A stretch of 64,000 nt of DNA from Salinivibrio sp. ES.052 (GTDB lineage: Bacteria; Pseudomonadota; Gammaproteobacteria; Enterobacterales; Vibrionaceae). A program made the translations under genes and the position numbers. This document shows, piece after piece, positions 9,765 through 21,059 of the stretch. Each line of letters starts with the position of its first letter. Within the stretch, counting starts at the first letter, position 1. The stretch covers positions 584,001 to 648,000 of the forward strand of contig NZ_FSRI01000002.1 of NCBI RefSeq assembly GCF_900141775.1. Reading direction: 5' to 3'. The notes under the pieces are model-generated. The model was not told the DNA's origin, did not search any database, and worked only from the letters and a program-made list of their open reading frames with translations.

Positions 9765-11273
9765 ATGATCTACGCAAAACCAGGAACAGACGGGTCAGTG
9801 GTGAATTTTAAATCGCGCTACCAAAACTTTATTGGTGGTGAGTGGGTACCGCCGGTAAAAGGTCAATATTTTGCTAATACCTCGCCCTGTACCGGAGAAA
9901 CCCTTGCTGAGATCCCTCGATCAAGTGGCGAAGACGTGGATCTGGCATTGGATGCCGCCCATGGTGCGAAAGACGCATGGGGGAAAACCTCCGTGACAGA
10001 CCGTGCCAATGTCTTATTAAAAATCGCGGATCGGATTGAATCGAATCTTGAGATGCTTGCGGTGGCGGAAACCTGGGAAAATGGTAAAGCGGTACGAGAA
10101 ACCTTGGCGGCCGATATTCCGCTTTGTGCGGATCACTTCCGTTACTTTGCGGGTTGTATTCGTGCCCAAGAAGGCACTGCGGCGGAGCTGGATGCGGGGA
10201 CGGTGGCTTATCATATTTATGAACCTCTGGGTGTAGTGGGCCAAATCATTCCGTGGAACTTCCCCTTACTGATGGCGTCATGGAAGCTTGCGCCGGCCTT
10301 GGCGGCTGGGAACTGCGTGGTGCTAAAGCCGGCGGAGCAAACCCCAACCACCATCTTGCTGCTGATGGAATTGATTGGTGATCTATTGCCTGCTGGTGTG
10401 GTTAACGTGGTCAATGGTTATGGCGCCGAAGCCGGTCAGGCACTCGCGACGTCCCCACGGATTGCCAAGCTCGCGTTTACGGGGTCAACGCCAGTCGGTC
10501 ACCACATTCTGCGCTGTGCGGCAGAAAACCTCATTCCTTCAACCGTTGAGCTGGGTGGCAAATCGCCCAACATCTATTTTGAAGACGTAATGCAGCAAGA
10601 AGAAGCGTATATCAACAAAGCGGTCGAAGGCCTGTTGCTTGGCTTTTTCAACCAAGGCGAGGTGTGCACTTGTCCATCACGTGCGTTGATCCAGGAAAGT
10701 ATCTATGACGACTTTATCGCACGTGTGATTGAACGTGCGGGCATGATTAAACAAGGTAATCCGCTTGATACCGAGACCCAAGTGGGGGCGCAAGCATCTG
10801 ACGAACAGTTCGATAAGATCATGAGCTATTTGAAGGTGGGGCAAGAAGAGGGCGCGAAGGTGTTAATTGGCGGTAGTCACCAAGATTTGGGCGGTGGCTA
10901 TTATGTACAGCCGACCTTACTGGAAGGCCATAATAATATGCGGGTGTTCCAAGAAGAGATTTTCGGTCCCGTAATTGGAGTCACCACCTTTAAGGACGAA
11001 GCGGAAGCGTTGGCGATTGCTAACCACACCGAGTATGGGCTAGGGGCGGGATTATGGACCCGAGATATGAACCGCGCCTATCGTGTCGGACGTGCGATTG
11101 AAGCAGGGCGGGTCTGGACAAACTGCTATCACCTTTATCCGGCGCATGCTGCCTTTGGTGGCTACAAAAAGTCAGGGATAGGGCGTGAGACCCATAAAAT
11201 GATGCTGGGTCATTACCAACAAATCAAAAACTTGTTAGTCAGCTACGACATTGACCCTTTGGGCTTCTTTTAG
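9765..11273 (+). CDS. aldB: Aldehyde dehydrogenase AldB-type
   Basis: NAD(P)-dependent oxidation of acetaldehyde and similar aldehydes to acids, in the cytoplasm. The 502 residues resemble E. coli AldB throughout: [14 protein letters not shown] at the start, the cofactor motif [20 protein letters not shown] near 160-180, the general-base glutamate in ELGGKSPN, the catalytic cysteine in [11 protein letters not shown] near 303, and the C-terminus [15 protein letters not shown]. It is followed 113 bases later by a small unknown gene rather than the DUF779 gene often seen beside acetaldehyde dehydrogenases. The substrate is inferred from the family. Confidence 0.93.
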   Translation: MIYAKPGTDGSVVNFKSRYQNFIGGEWVPPVKGQYFANTSPCTGETLAEIPRSSGEDVDLALDAAHGAKDAWGKTSVTDRANVLLKIADRIESNLEMLAVAETWENGKAVRETLAADIPLCADHFRYFAGCIRAQEGTAAELDAGTVAYHIYEPLGVVGQIIPWNFPLLMASWKLAPALAAGNCVVLKPAEQTPTTILLLMELIGDLLPAGVVNVVNGYGAEAGQALATSPRIAKLAFTGSTPVGHHILRCAAENLIPSTVELGGKSPNIYFEDVMQQEEAYINKAVEGLLLGFFNQGEVCTCPSRALIQESIYDDFIARVIERAGMIKQGNPLDTETQVGAQASDEQFDKIMSYLKVGQEEGAKVLIGGSHQDLGGGYYVQPTLLEGHNNMRVFQEEIFGPVIGVTTFKDEAEALAIANHTEYGLGAGLWTRDMNRAYRVGRAIEAGRVWTNCYHLYPAHAAFGGYKKSGIGRETHKMMLGHYQQIKNLLVSYDIDPLGFF

Positions 11274-11386
11274 CCAGGGGGGACGTCAACGCGGAGGCGG
11301 TGGTTCCACCGCCGCCTCTATATCTTCAAGCATCATGCGTGGCGGCTTTGCTTATCTGAGACTAAGCTCAATAGGTGAGTAAATGA

Positions 11387-11629
11387 GTGGGCAAACCCAT
11401 CATGACAGCAGAACAGTTACGTGCATTATACCGTCAGCAGCTTTTGATTGAAGCGGTCGTTGAGCCCTCGTTAGCTAGCGAGGGATGGGTGGTTGAATGC
11501 CGCCATACCAGTGGAGGCTTAATGGTGCTCACCAATGCCGACGGCATTGAGCAGTGCTTTACCGATATTGATCAAGCGACCTCGAACGCGCTGAAAATTG
11601 GTTTTCAGCAAGTGCGTATTGCTGACTGA
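11387..11629 (+). CDS. Unrecognised 80-residue protein, GTG start
   Basis: I do not recognise this family with confidence. A GTG start at 11387 is favoured because AGGTGAG (11373-11379) lies seven bases before it; the ATG at 11402 (MTAEQLRALYRQ) is an alternative without a good site. The product is soluble, with no signal or membrane segment: an N-terminal helix (LRALYRQQLLIEA) is followed by alternating strands (GWVVECRH, GGLMVLTN) and a final helix-strand ending QQVRIAD. Base use resembles its neighbours. It lies between aldB and cysJ, same strand as both, with gaps of 113 and 130 bases, so operon membership is unclear. Confidence 0.65.
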   Translation: MGKPIMTAEQLRALYRQQLLIEAVVEPSLASEGWVVECRHTSGGLMVLTNADGIEQCFTDIDQATSNALKIGFQQVRIAD

Positions 11630-11662
11630 CTCTCGCTCCCCGCCGAATAACACGCCTCTGCG

Positions 11663-11690
11663 CGTCCTATCTTACACGTCCTATCTTACA
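11663..11690. repeat. 14-bp tandem direct repeat upstream of cysJ
   Basis: CGTCCTATCTTACA occurs twice head to tail, 70 bases before the cysJ start. It lies in the expected control region of cysJIH. It could be a duplicated regulator site or a slippage product. Confidence 0.7.
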
Positions 11691-11759
11691 AAAAGTTATA
11701 AAACATTCGTATCTATTCTTTATCGTTATTAACTGGTGAGGTTACGCTAGCAGGATGCA

Positions 11760-13592
11760 ATGTTAGCAAGGAATGTCGTCACCATGTTACTCAAGGATCT
11801 CTCTGGATTAACCAGCCCGCTCAATGATCAGCAAATCGGCCAGTTGCAACAAGCGGTGGCGGAGTTGTCGCCGCAGCAACTGGCCTGGATAAGTGGCTAT
11901 TTTTGGGGGCTAAGCCAAACACCGAGCGGTGAAGCGGCGGCGCCCAATGCCATGACACAAGCCAGTTCATCCCCCAACCATACCCTGACCATTTTGTATG
12001 CGTCACAAACCGGCAATGCCAAAGGCGTGGCGGAGGCGTTGCATCAGGAGGCCGAGGCGGCAGGGATCTCGGCCAAGTTGGCTGCGACCGATAACTATAA
12101 AGGTAAGCAACTGGCCAAAGAAACCCACCTAGTGGTAGTGGCTTCTACCAATGGCGAAGGCGAGCCGCCCGATAACGCCATTGAGCTACATGAGTTTTTG
12201 CAATCTAAAAAAGCGCCCAAGCTTGATCATCTTCACTACGCTGTTTTGAGCTTGGGAGACTCGAGTTATGAGTACTTTTGTCAGACAGGGAAGGACTTTG
12301 ATGCCTTTTTGCAAAAGCTTGGCGCCAAGCCGATGGTCGCTCGTCTTGATTGCGATGTGGATTATGAAGCGACCGCCAGCGCGTGGCGAGAGCAAACCTT
12401 AGCCGAGGTAAAGCAGCAATTTCAGGCCAGTGGTGATGCGCAAGTGGTGCCCCTCCATCACGCCACGACTCAGGCAAAATACTCCAAGCAGTCACCGTAC
12501 ACGGCCGAGCTACTCACCTGTCAGCGCATTACTGGGCGAGGGTCAGACAAAGCGGTTTACCATGTTGAGTTCGATCTGGATGAGTCGGGGATTGAATATC
12601 AGCCGGGCGATGCCTTGGGCGTCTGGTATCAAAACGATCCGGTATTGGCGGATGCCCTCTTAGCCAAGGTGGGCCTACATGGCGATGAAACCGTGGATGT
12701 CGATGGTGACAGCCTCTCGTTGCGAGACGCGCTAATTGCCCATTATGAGATCACCGCCTCTAACCCACAGCAGGTCAGTGCGCTGGCAGCGTTATCTGAG
12801 AGCGACACACTTACCGCATTGACGGAAGACAAAGCCGCATTGCGCGAGTTCGCCAATCGCACCCAGCTTATCGATGTGTTGACGTTGGCGGAGATCAAGC
12901 TAAATGCTGAGCAATTTCAATCGATATTGCGCCGACTTACCCCGCGTTTGTACTCGATTGCCTCCAGCCAAGCGGAAGTGGAAGATGAAGTACACCTCAC
13001 CGTGGGGCTGGTGGCGTATCAGCATGAGAGCGGCGAGTCACGCCAAGGTGGTGCATCGAGCTTTCTCGCCCACCGTGCTGAGGCGGCCGAGACGGTCAAA
13101 GTGTTTATTGAGCACAACGATAACTTCAAACTGCCGGCCAGTGATGAGACCCCCATTATTATGATTGGGCCGGGTACCGGCATTGCGCCATTCCGCGCCT
13201 TCTTGCAAGAGCGAGAGCAACGAGAGGCAAAAGGGGACAACTGGTTGTTCTTTGGCGATCGCACCTTTACCGACGATTTCCTCTATCAAGTGGAATGGCA
13301 GCAATATCTTAAGTCTGGCTTGTTAACGCGGATGGATGTGGCCTTCAGTCGCGATCAAGCTGAGAAAGTCTATGTTCAGCACCGATTACTCGCGCGTGCC
13401 GAGGCGGTGTGGCAATGGCTATCAAACGGCGCCTACCTCTATGTGTGTGGCGATGCCAACCAAATGGCGAAAGATGTTCATGAAGCCTTAATCGAGATTG
13501 CCCAAACACAGGGCCAACAAAGCCGTGAGCAAGCGGAAGCCTTTATTAACGAATTGCGCAAAGATAAGCGCTATCAAAGGGATGTGTACTAA
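11760..13592 (+). CDS. cysJ: Sulfite reductase (NADPH) flavoprotein alpha subunit
   Basis: Passes electrons from NADPH through FAD and FMN to CysI, which reduces sulfite to sulfide. Domains in order: a short leader with [14 protein letters not shown], flavodoxin ([16 protein letters not shown] near 80; [10 protein letters not shown]), FAD-binding ([19 protein letters not shown]) and NADPH-binding ([29 protein letters not shown]), ending KRYQRDVY as in the family. The 610 residues are slightly more than usual (about 600). AGGA is four bases before the ATG at 11760; ATG 11784 is an alternative start. It is first in cysJIH, its TAA overlapping the cysI ATG by one base. Confidence 0.97.
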   Translation: MLARNVVTMLLKDLSGLTSPLNDQQIGQLQQAVAELSPQQLAWISGYFWGLSQTPSGEAAAPNAMTQASSSPNHTLTILYASQTGNAKGVAEALHQEAEAAGISAKLAATDNYKGKQLAKETHLVVVASTNGEGEPPDNAIELHEFLQSKKAPKLDHLHYAVLSLGDSSYEYFCQTGKDFDAFLQKLGAKPMVARLDCDVDYEATASAWREQTLAEVKQQFQASGDAQVVPLHHATTQAKYSKQSPYTAELLTCQRITGRGSDKAVYHVEFDLDESGIEYQPGDALGVWYQNDPVLADALLAKVGLHGDETVDVDGDSLSLRDALIAHYEITASNPQQVSALAALSESDTLTALTEDKAALREFANRTQLIDVLTLAEIKLNAEQFQSILRRLTPRLYSIASSQAEVEDEVHLTVGLVAYQHESGESRQGGASSFLAHRAEAAETVKVFIEHNDNFKLPASDETPIIMIGPGTGIAPFRAFLQEREQREAKGDNWLFFGDRTFTDDFLYQVEWQQYLKSGLLTRMDVAFSRDQAEKVYVQHRLLARAEAVWQWLSNGAYLYVCGDANQMAKDVHEALIEIAQTQGQQSREQAEAFINELRKDKRYQRDVY

Positions 13593-15307
13593 TGAGTGAG
13601 CAGAAATTTGAGGGCGATACACTGGGCCCACTGGCCGATAACGAGCGACTAAAAGACGACAGTGACTTCTTACGCGGCACCATCAGTGACGATTTGACGG
13701 ACCCGATCACTGGTGGATTCACCGATGATAACTTCCAGCTGATCCGCTTCCATGGCATGTATCAGCAAGATGATCGCGATATCCGTGCCGAGCGACAAAA
13801 ACAAAAACTGGAGCCGTTGCACAACGTGATGCTGCGTGCGCGGATGCCTGGCGGCATTATCACGCCCCAGCAGTGGTTGGCGATTGATAAGTTTGCCCGC
13901 GAAAGTTCGCTCTATGGCAGCATTCGTTTGACCACCCGACAAACCTTCCAGTTTCATGGTGTCCTCAAGCCTAACATCAAGCTCATGCACCAGACCTTGA
14001 ATGAATATGGCATTGACTCGATTGCTACCGCCGGGGATGTGAACCGCAACGTCTTGTGTACGTCCAACCCAGTGGAGTCAGAGCTCCATCAGCAAGCCTA
14101 TGATTGGGCAAAACGGATCAGCGAGCACCTGCTGCCTAAAACCCGCGCTTACGCAGAGATTTGGCTCGACGGTGAAAAAGTCGAAGGCAGCCAAGACAAA
14201 GAGCCGATTTTGGGTGAGCGTTATCTGCCACGTAAGTTCAAAACCACGGTGGTGATCCCGCCACAAAACGACGTCGATGTGCACGCCAACGACCTTAATT
14301 TTGTCGCCATCGCTGAGCAAGGACAGCTTATCGGCTTTAATGTACTCGTTGGTGGTGGGCTGGCGATGACCCATGGTGATACCAACACCTACCCGCGTCG
14401 CGCGGATGACTTTGGCTTTATTCCGCTTGAGCACACACTGAAGATCGCGGAGGCGGTGGTGACGACCCAGCGTGACTGGGGGAACCGTTCGAATCGTAAG
14501 AATGCCAAAACCAAGTACACACTTGACCGTGTTGGCGCGGATGTGTTCAAAGCGGAAGTGGAAAAGCGCGCTGGGGTGAGCTTTGCGCCAAGCCGCCCGT
14601 ATACCTTTACCGGACGCGGCGATCGCTTAGGCTGGACCAAAGGCATTGACGGTAAATACCACCTCGCCCTGTTTATCGAAAATGGTCGTTTGCGTGATAC
14701 ACCAGACAAGCCACTGAAAACCGGTATGGCGGAGATTGCCAAGGTCCACCAGGGCGATTTCCGTATGACCGCCAATCAAAACCTGATCATCGCGGGGATC
14801 CCGGAAGCGCAAAAAGACGAGATTGAGGCGTTAGCGCGCCGCTACCGCTTGATGGATGATGGGCACAGCATTCAGCGCACCAACTCGATGGCGTGTGTCT
14901 CCTTCCCGACCTGTCCTCTGGCGATGGCTGAAGCCGAACGTTTTTTGCCGGACTTTGTCACGGAAGTAGAGAAAATTCAGCAAAAGCATCAAGTGCAAGA
15001 TGATCCGATTGTACTGCGTGTGACCGGTTGCCCGAACGGCTGTGGCCGCGCGATGCTTTCGGAAGTTGGGCTAGTGGGTAAAGCGCCGGGTCGTTACAAC
15101 TTGCATTTAGGTGGGAATTGGGAAGGTACTCGGATCCCAAAAATGTATAAAGAGAACATTACCGATCGCCAGATCCTTGAGGAGCTGGATCAACTGATTG
15201 GACGCTGGGCGACGGAGCGCGATCCGGGTGAGCACTTTGGTGATTTCTTAATCCGCCGCGAGGTAATTGCCCCCGTGCATGTATCTAAGAGGGATTTTTA
15301 TGCCTGA
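13592..15307 (+). CDS. cysI: Sulfite reductase hemoprotein beta subunit
   Basis: Six-electron reduction of sulfite to sulfide at a siroheme-4Fe4S centre. The 571 residues match the family. The four cluster cysteines are visible in CVSFPTC (about 434 and 440) and [10 protein letters not shown] (about 483 and 487). Arginine-rich siroheme and substrate motifs include [11 protein letters not shown]. It starts within the cysJ stop codon (TAATG) and overlaps cysH by eight bases, so the three are translationally coupled. Siroheme would come from CysG, encoded at 23.9 kb. Confidence 0.98.
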   Translation: MSEQKFEGDTLGPLADNERLKDDSDFLRGTISDDLTDPITGGFTDDNFQLIRFHGMYQQDDRDIRAERQKQKLEPLHNVMLRARMPGGIITPQQWLAIDKFARESSLYGSIRLTTRQTFQFHGVLKPNIKLMHQTLNEYGIDSIATAGDVNRNVLCTSNPVESELHQQAYDWAKRISEHLLPKTRAYAEIWLDGEKVEGSQDKEPILGERYLPRKFKTTVVIPPQNDVDVHANDLNFVAIAEQGQLIGFNVLVGGGLAMTHGDTNTYPRRADDFGFIPLEHTLKIAEAVVTTQRDWGNRSNRKNAKTKYTLDRVGADVFKAEVEKRAGVSFAPSRPYTFTGRGDRLGWTKGIDGKYHLALFIENGRLRDTPDKPLKTGMAEIAKVHQGDFRMTANQNLIIAGIPEAQKDEIEALARRYRLMDDGHSIQRTNSMACVSFPTCPLAMAEAERFLPDFVTEVEKIQQKHQVQDDPIVLRVTGCPNGCGRAMLSEVGLVGKAPGRYNLHLGGNWEGTRIPKMYKENITDRQILEELDQLIGRWATERDPGEHFGDFLIRREVIAPVHVSKRDFYA

Positions 15308-16079
15308 AACCGTTCAACCTAACGCGACGTTAGCCTTAGCTGACATTGCCGCGATGAATAAAAGTCAGCAAGCCTTGGCATTGGCGGAGGTGAATGCCAC
15401 CTTGGAGGCACTCTCGGCACCTGAGCGTGTCGCCTGGGCGTTAGAGCACCTTGAAGGGCAATTTGTCCTCTCATCGAGCTTTGGGGTGCAAGCGGCATTG
15501 ATGCTGCATTTGGTCAGCCAGGTGAAGCCGGATATTCCAGTGATTTTAACCGACACGGGTTACTTGTTTGCTGAGACCTATCGGTTTATCGATACCTTAA
15601 CCACACGACTGGATTTGGATTTACGGGTGTATCGCGCCGCACTCAGCCCCGCTTGGCAGGAATCGCGTTATGGCCAACTGTGGGAGCAAGGAGTGGAGGG
15701 GATCACCCAATACAATCACATCAACAAAGTCGAGCCGATGAAGCGCGCGTTGCGAGAGCTAAACGCCGGCACCTGGTTATCGGGGCTGCGCCGAGGGCAG
15801 TCAGACTCGCGCGCCAATTTGCCGGTACTCAGTGTCCAGCATGGAGTGTTTAAGTTCTTACCCGTGGTTGATTGGTCGAACCAAGCGGTGGACGACTACT
15901 TGCGCGAGCATGATTTGCCGTATCATCCCTTGCGAGACCAAGGCTATGTGTCGGTAGGGGATGTGCATACCACCCAGCGCTTGGAGCCGGGGATGCGTGA
16001 TGAACAAACGCGCTTTTTTGGCCTAAAACGCGAATGTGGGTTACATGAAGACGACCTGAATGATGGCGCTGGCATATAG
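15300..16079 (+). CDS. cysH: Phosphoadenosine phosphosulfate (PAPS) reductase
   Basis: Reduces PAPS to sulfite using thioredoxin. The ATG at 15300 (MPETVQPN) overlaps the cysI end and gives 259 residues, close to the family's 245. Visible features are the PP-loop-like [38 protein letters not shown], and the C-terminal catalytic motif ECGLHED. It lacks the paired cysteine motifs of APS reductases with a 4Fe4S cluster, so PAPS is the expected substrate, consistent with cysC in the window. It is the last gene of cysJIH and is followed by a terminator. Confidence 0.97.
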   Translation: MPETVQPNATLALADIAAMNKSQQALALAEVNATLEALSAPERVAWALEHLEGQFVLSSSFGVQAALMLHLVSQVKPDIPVILTDTGYLFAETYRFIDTLTTRLDLDLRVYRAALSPAWQESRYGQLWEQGVEGITQYNHINKVEPMKRALRELNAGTWLSGLRRGQSDSRANLPVLSVQHGVFKFLPVVDWSNQAVDDYLREHDLPYHPLRDQGYVSVGDVHTTQRLEPGMRDEQTRFFGLKRECGLHEDDLNDGAGI

Positions 16080-16114
16080 CGTATCGAGTCTTGTCTGCGA
16101 CAACGCTTCTCTTA

Positions 16115-16141
16115 AACGTCACCGTAGGGTGGCGTTTTTTT
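16115..16141 (+). terminator. Rho-independent terminator after cysJIH
   Basis: AACGTCACC and GGTGGCGTT form a 9-bp stem with one G-U pair and a 4-base loop, followed by a T run. Confidence 0.87.
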
Positions 16142-16308
16142 GTTCAAACACGTGGAACTTGTCTATCTTTTTTATTGAGTGACTCGTCAGCCGTGAAGTG
16201 TTCTGTGATATAAACAGCGCGCAATGCCAGGAGGCACAAATAGAAGTGCGACGCTTTTATTTTCAACACGTCACGGATGCTCCATTTATGTGACCAACAG
16301 TGAAGCTT

Positions 16309-17544
16309 ATGAACAAAAAATTCTCTTTAGTGGCGCTTGCCGTCGCCGGTGTCGTTGCCCTTGGGGCACCTGCCGTCATGGATTACACCTCGCCTACGCC
16401 GTCGACGCCTGATACAGGTAATCGTTACATGGGGCATGGCAACGGCTGGCTAGAAGTGAGCACCTCCACCTTTGGCGACAATATTCAACGCGTGCAGCAG
16501 CAAGTCAGTGAAGGCACCAAGATTTGTGTGGTAATGAAAGCCGATGCCTATGGCAATGGCATTGCTGGCCTTTTACCCACGGTGATTGCCAGTGGCATTG
16601 ATTGTGTTGGCATTGCCAGTAATGAAGAAGCACGGACCTTGCGTGAAGGCGGCTTTACCGGCGAGATCATGCGTGTGCGCACCGCGACCTTACAGGAAAT
16701 GGAGAGCGCCTTAGCATTGAATATGCAAGAGCTGATTGGGTCGGCAGAGCAAGCCGAACAAATGCGTCAGCTTGCTGATAAACATGATATTACCATTCCG
16801 GTCCATATGGCGTTTAATGCCGGTGGAATGGGGCGCAATGGCATCGAGATGAACGAGGAGTCGGGTAAGCAAGTCGCGTTGGATATTGCCACTGACCCGC
16901 GTTTTAACGTGGTCGGTATCATGACGCACTTTCCTAACTACGAAGCCGATTATGTGCGCAGCAAGTTAGGACAATTTAAAACCAACAGTGAGTGGTTGAT
17001 TGAACAGGCCGACTTGAAACGTGAAGATGTCTTGCTGCATGCCGCGAATTCGTTTGTCACCCTAAACGTGCCAGAGGGCCATTTTGATATGGTTCGCCCT
17101 GGCGGTGCCTTGTATGGCGATCAGCCAACCAATCGAGAGTTTCCGCCCATCATGAGCTTTAAGACCAAGGTGGCCTCTGTGCATCATTTACCCGCGGGCA
17201 GCACGGTTGGTTATGACAGCACTTATACCTTGGAGCGCGATTCTATTCTGGCCAATTTACCGGTCGGCTATTCGGATGGTTTCCCACGTAAAATGGGTAA
17301 TGATGCCGATGTGCTTATTCAGGGCCATCGTGTGCCTGTCGTCGGGGTAGCCTCAATGAACACCATTATGGTTGATATTACTGATATTGCGGATCAGGTG
17401 GCCCCCAACGATGAGGTGGTGCTATTCGGTCAGCAAGGGGATAAAACCATTGGTGCGGTAGAGTATGAGACCAATGCGGATGTGATTTTCCCAGAAATCT
17501 ATAGCTGGTGGGGCGCGGTTAACCCACGTGAATACGTGCAATAA
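16309..17544 (+). CDS. bsr: Periplasmic broad-spectrum amino acid racemase (BsrV type)
   Basis: A fold-type III PLP racemase with a signal peptide ([20 protein letters not shown]), unlike Alr. In Vibrio cholerae BsrV makes non-canonical D-amino acids such as D-Met and D-Leu that are released to remodel peptidoglycan. The PLP lysine is in [11 protein letters not shown] (about K77) and the catalytic tyrosine in [21 protein letters not shown] and [16 protein letters not shown] agree with Bsr proteins. The frame begins at a GTG at 16300; the ATG at 16309 gives 411 residues. It is a single gene ended by a bidirectional terminator. Confidence 0.94.
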   Translation: MNKKFSLVALAVAGVVALGAPAVMDYTSPTPSTPDTGNRYMGHGNGWLEVSTSTFGDNIQRVQQQVSEGTKICVVMKADAYGNGIAGLLPTVIASGIDCVGIASNEEARTLREGGFTGEIMRVRTATLQEMESALALNMQELIGSAEQAEQMRQLADKHDITIPVHMAFNAGGMGRNGIEMNEESGKQVALDIATDPRFNVVGIMTHFPNYEADYVRSKLGQFKTNSEWLIEQADLKREDVLLHAANSFVTLNVPEGHFDMVRPGGALYGDQPTNREFPPIMSFKTKVASVHHLPAGSTVGYDSTYTLERDSILANLPVGYSDGFPRKMGNDADVLIQGHRVPVVGVASMNTIMVDITDIADQVAPNDEVVLFGQQGDKTIGAVEYETNADVIFPEIYSWWGAVNPREYVQ

Positions 17545-17560
17545 CGCGGGATTAAAAGAA

Positions 17561-17589
17561 AAAAAGCGATGCCGAGGCATCGCTTTTTT
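17561..17589. terminator. Bidirectional terminator between bsr and fklB
   Basis: The stem AAAAAGCGATGCC with GGCATCGCTTTTT has only a 2-base GA spacer and carries A and T runs on both sides. It serves the two convergent genes. Confidence 0.85.
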
Positions 17590-17623
17590 CATTCCTGATT
17601 TGGCGCTTGTATTCAATCAGCTA

Positions 17624-18244
17624 TTACAGGATGTCGAGTAGCTCAACTTCAAAGACAAGGGCGGCAAACGGAGGAATGGCTGCGCCCGCACCACGCTCGC
17701 CGTAGGCAAGATCTTGTGGGACATACAGCTTCCACTTAGAGCCAACCGGCATCATTTGCAGCGCTTCAACCCAGCCTTTGATGACGCCAGTCACCGGGAA
17801 TTCAACCGGCTCACCACGAGTGACTGAGCTATCAAACACGCTGCCATCAACCAATTGACCGTGATAGTGAACACGCACCTGCTTATCGCTGGTTGGGATC
17901 TCTCCATCACCTTTTACCAGCACTTCGTACTGTAGGCCTGACTCGGTGACGGTGACTTCATCACGTTTAGCATTGTCTGCTAGGAAGGTATCGCCTTCAG
18001 CGGCTTGTTCTTTTGCAGCCTCTTGACGTACTTCTTCCGCTTTTGTGTGAAGCTCACGCAGTGCGTTATTGATGTCGTCAATTTCAATCTCTGGCATTTC
18101 ACCAGCCAGCGCGGTGCTGATGCCTTTTGCAATGGCATCAACATGTAAGCCTTCTAGGCCACTACCTGCGAGCTGCTGGCCCATTTGTAGGCCAATACCA
18201 TAGCTGGCTTTCTGCTCGATGGTTTCCAGTTGTACGTCAGACAT
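17624..18244 (-). CDS. fklB: FKBP-type peptidyl-prolyl isomerase FklB (FKBP22)
   Basis: Catalyses proline cis-trans isomerisation during protein folding. The 206 residues match FklB: an N-terminal dimerisation domain starting IEQKASYGIGLQMGQQLAGS, a long helix (about 70-100), and a C-terminal FKBP domain with RVHYHGQLVDGSVFDSS, GWVEALQMMPVGSKW and AYGERGAGAAIPPFAALVFEVELL. There is no signal peptide, so it acts in the cytoplasm, unlike FkpA. GAGAG precedes the ATG. It is divergent from the OapA-like gene. Confidence 0.95.
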   Translation of the reverse strand: MSDVQLETIEQKASYGIGLQMGQQLAGSGLEGLHVDAIAKGISTALAGEMPEIEIDDINNALRELHTKAEEVRQEAAKEQAAEGDTFLADNAKRDEVTVTESGLQYEVLVKGDGEIPTSDKQVRVHYHGQLVDGSVFDSSVTRGEPVEFPVTGVIKGWVEALQMMPVGSKWKLYVPQDLAYGERGAGAAIPPFAALVFEVELLDIL

Positions 18245-18368
18245 AACGTCTCTCTTTTTTGCGTCAATAAAGTGTGAAAGGATAACAGGTGATGGTTTCG
18301 TGGGTAAACTTTTGTGCCAAAAAGTCGTCTAAGATGGGTCAAAACAACAAAACATGCGCGGAGTGGCA

Positions 18369-18986
18369 ATGAAGTTAACAGCAATGCGTTCGCACTGGAA
18401 CAAACTGCGTGCTGGATGGCGAGATCAAGTGACCGCCATATTGGAAAAGCGATCCAGTTTAAAAAAGATCACACTGTGCTTGAAGCGAACCAAGCAAATA
18501 TGGCTGGGTCTCCCTCGTTTGCATCGACGACTACTGATGGTGCTGGGCCCGGTCGTGTTGGTGTTGACGTTACTTCCCAGCCCTTCACCGACAGCGCCAT
18601 CACCTCAGGTGCGCCAACCGGTCGCGATCAATGCCGATTCAAACTTGCCGACATCATCGGACGAAGCACCGCCGTCAGCGACCACCTCCACGTCCTCAGA
18701 GGCGGAATCAACTGCCGGAAAGAGTCCTTGGATTAGCCACCAGATTGAGTCAGGTGACACGTTGGCCAAGGTGTTCCGGGACTATGATTTAGCCCTGACG
18801 GATCTTTATTCCATCGCCAATATTGAAGGGGAAGGAAAGCCGATTAGCCGTATCCAGCCTGGGCAATGGATTCGCTTTAAACGTAAATCCAATGGCGCGC
18901 TTGATATTTTGCAAATTGAAACCGAAAAAGGGCAGTCTGTACTGTACTTCCGCCTTTCTGACGGCAGCTTCGCCCGCCAGCGTTAG
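18369..18986 (+). CDS. OapA/YtfB-family LysM-like envelope protein
   Basis: A 205-residue protein with a cytoplasmic basic N-terminus, the OapA N-terminal motif LPRLHRRLLMVLG leading into a single membrane anchor (about 55-72), a Ser/Thr/Pro-rich linker (about 75-115) and a C-terminal LysM-like OapA domain (HQIESGDTLAKVFRDYDLAL, near 125-200). E. coli YtfB, of this family, localises to the division site and binds glycan; Haemophilus OapA affects colony opacity and adherence. The start at 18369 is chosen because GGAG lies five bases before it; ATG 18354 has no such site. Confidence 0.85.
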   Translation: MKLTAMRSHWNKLRAGWRDQVTAILEKRSSLKKITLCLKRTKQIWLGLPRLHRRLLMVLGPVVLVLTLLPSPSPTAPSPQVRQPVAINADSNLPTSSDEAPPSATTSTSSEAESTAGKSPWISHQIESGDTLAKVFRDYDLALTDLYSIANIEGEGKPISRIQPGQWIRFKRKSNGALDILQIETEKGQSVLYFRLSDGSFARQR

Positions 18987-19363
18987 TCTCTGGAAACATT
19001 CCACACAACCGAAGGCTTAGCTTAGACAGGTCTTCGCTTGTCTCTTTTTTGAGCAACCTTGTGATTTAAGTCGCTGCCGTACGATTTTTGAGCTACTTTT
19101 ATAAATCAGTCAATACGGCTGAATGCGCTACATCATTGGGGCGGGAAAGGGATAAGTTGCTGTTAAGGGCGAGAATGCCTACCAAGTCAGCCAGTGCTGT
19201 ATGACAGACTTTTTGCAAAAATAATGAGTCTTTCGTCACACTTTGGTTATTTTTTGTGCTAGTATTCTCAGCTGTTGTGTAGGAAAAACACGCAAGCCCG
19301 CCTCAACATGGATGTCCAGGCATTAACACGCTAATCATTAATCTGTTGAGGACTCGCTTTTCC
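18987..19363. other. Intergenic region between the OapA-like gene and the MCP gene
   Basis: It holds a terminator-like hairpin at 19024-19050 and AT-rich sequence before the receptor gene. A sigma-28 flagellar promoter was looked for (TAAAG-N15-GCCGATAA) and not found. No ORF with a ribosome binding site is visible. Confidence 0.6.
19024..19050 (+). terminator. Probable terminator after the OapA-like gene
   Basis: AGACAGG and CTTGTCT form a 7-bp stem with one wobble pair and a 6-base loop, followed by CTTTTTT. Confidence 0.65.
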
Positions 19364-20995
19364 ATGTTGAAAAATCTATCTATCGGTAAAAAGTTTACGG
19401 CGGCTTTTTCCCTCATTGGTATCGCTGTCGCGATCTTTGGGTTTTATATTTTCACCCAAGTCAGTGGCATGCGCGATAATATGCTCAACTTTACTGACGA
19501 TACCCTACCTGCGGTACTTGAGATCGAGCGCCTCAACGAAGAGGCGATACGTATCCGCCAAGACCAGTATGCGGTCCTCACCTTTAGTGATCCAGCAGAG
19601 CGACGTGAAATCTTGGGTGAAATCGATGTCATGAAGCGTGACTATAGCCGCGCGCTCGATGCGTATGAAGACAGCCTTTGGTACGATGATGAGAAAGCGA
19701 TTTTCAGTCGTATTCAAAATCACTGGGACCAATACAATCAAGAGCTCAGTGCCTTCCCTGACAGAGTCGAAGCGGGACAACTGACCGCGGCACAAAAAAC
19801 CCTGTCGAACTCGTTCGGTACTTTTGGCCAGTTAGATAAGTCTTTGACGGAAATGTCTGAATTAACACAAGGCTTTATCGTTAAAAACCGCACCTCGATG
19901 CTCAGCCAAGTTTCCACGGTGAGCATGACTATTATCGGAGTTCTGCTTGCGGTGATCGCCTTTATGATTGTGGTAGCGGTTATCTTCACCCGTGCGATCA
20001 TCACGCCGTTGCGGTTAGTGATGGAGCAATCGTCTGCCATCGCCAAGGGCGATTTGAGCTATCAGTTGGATCGCAGCCAGATTGGTCACGATGAAATGGG
20101 TCAATTGGCTGACTCAAGTATTGCGATGCAAGACAGCCTGCGTCGCTTGATTGAAGAAGTGATCGCCGCGGTCACTCAGCTGAGCAGCGCGGTAGAAGAA
20201 GTTAGCGCCGTGTCTAGCCAAACGTCGAGCGGGATGCAAAGTCAGCAACATGAAGTGTCACAAGTGGCCACGGCGATGGCACAAATGAAGGCTACCGTTG
20301 CCGATGTGGCACAGAACACCGAAAGCTCATCAACCGCCGCCAACGAAGCGAGCGAGCAATCACGCATGGGCGCACAAGACATTGACGGTATGGTGGCCTC
20401 GATTCGTAAAGTTGCCGAGGACATGCGTCAAACCGGTGATACTGTGAATGAATTGGATCAGCAGTCGAAACAAATCAATATGGTCGTGGATGTGATCCGT
20501 GATATTGCCGAGCAAACCAACTTGTTGGCCTTGAACGCGGCAATTGAGGCGGCGCGTGCGGGTGAGTCTGGTCGTGGCTTTGCGGTGGTCGCGGATGAAG
20601 TGCGCACCCTCGCGGGCCGTACTCAAGATTCGACCGGTGAAATCACCACCATTATCGAAAAACTGCAACAACACGCCACGCAAGCGCGCAATGCCACCAC
20701 GCAAAGCCGTGAGAGCATTGAGCAATGTGTTGAACAGGGCGATCAGGCGCAACAGTTGGTACGTGGTATTGAAACGTCGGTCGAAAACATCGCCGACATG
20801 GGGATGCAAATCGCCAGTGCCTGTGGTGAGCAGGATTCTGTCGCAGACGAGCTTAGCCGTAATATTGAGCGCATCAATGATTCGTCACAAGAAGTGGCTG
20901 GTGGCGCCGATCAAACGGCGCAAGCCTGTAGTGAGCTCAGCCAATTGGCACAGTCACTGCAAACCACCATGCAGCGATTCCGCCTGACAAAATAA
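19364..20995 (+). CDS. Methyl-accepting chemotaxis protein
   Basis: A membrane chemoreceptor of 543 residues. Order: cytoplasmic start [11 protein letters not shown], first membrane segment (about 10-32), periplasmic four-helix-bundle sensor (about 35-185), second membrane segment (about 187-212), HAMP domain (about 212-265), and a long signalling coiled coil. The hairpin tip that contacts CheA and CheW is [19 protein letters not shown]. There is no C-terminal CheR-binding pentapeptide; it ends RFRLTK. The ligand cannot be predicted. GAGGA lies about ten bases before the ATG; an upstream TTG in frame is rejected. It stands alone, with a terminator after it. Confidence 0.95.
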   Translation: MLKNLSIGKKFTAAFSLIGIAVAIFGFYIFTQVSGMRDNMLNFTDDTLPAVLEIERLNEEAIRIRQDQYAVLTFSDPAERREILGEIDVMKRDYSRALDAYEDSLWYDDEKAIFSRIQNHWDQYNQELSAFPDRVEAGQLTAAQKTLSNSFGTFGQLDKSLTEMSELTQGFIVKNRTSMLSQVSTVSMTIIGVLLAVIAFMIVVAVIFTRAIITPLRLVMEQSSAIAKGDLSYQLDRSQIGHDEMGQLADSSIAMQDSLRRLIEEVIAAVTQLSSAVEEVSAVSSQTSSGMQSQQHEVSQVATAMAQMKATVADVAQNTESSSTAANEASEQSRMGAQDIDGMVASIRKVAEDMRQTGDTVNELDQQSKQINMVVDVIRDIAEQTNLLALNAAIEAARAGESGRGFAVVADEVRTLAGRTQDSTGEITTIIEKLQQHATQARNATTQSRESIEQCVEQGDQAQQLVRGIETSVENIADMGMQIASACGEQDSVADELSRNIERINDSSQEVAGGADQTAQACSELSQLAQSLQTTMQRFRLTK

Positions 20996-21030
20996 TCGCT
21001 ATTACAGCGAATTAATCCTAATGACCGTCA

Positions 21031-21057
21031 ATCCCGCTCCTTGAGCGGGATTTTTTT
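21031..21057 (+). terminator. Rho-independent terminator after the MCP gene
   Basis: ATCCCGCTC and GAGCGGGAT form a perfect 9-bp stem with a CTT loop and a run of seven T. Confidence 0.92.
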
Positions 21058-21059
21058 GT

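Noticed and set aside
18987-19363. A sigma-28 flagellar promoter before the chemoreceptor gene
   Set aside because: No TAAAG-N15-GCCGATAA-like pair is present in the interval.
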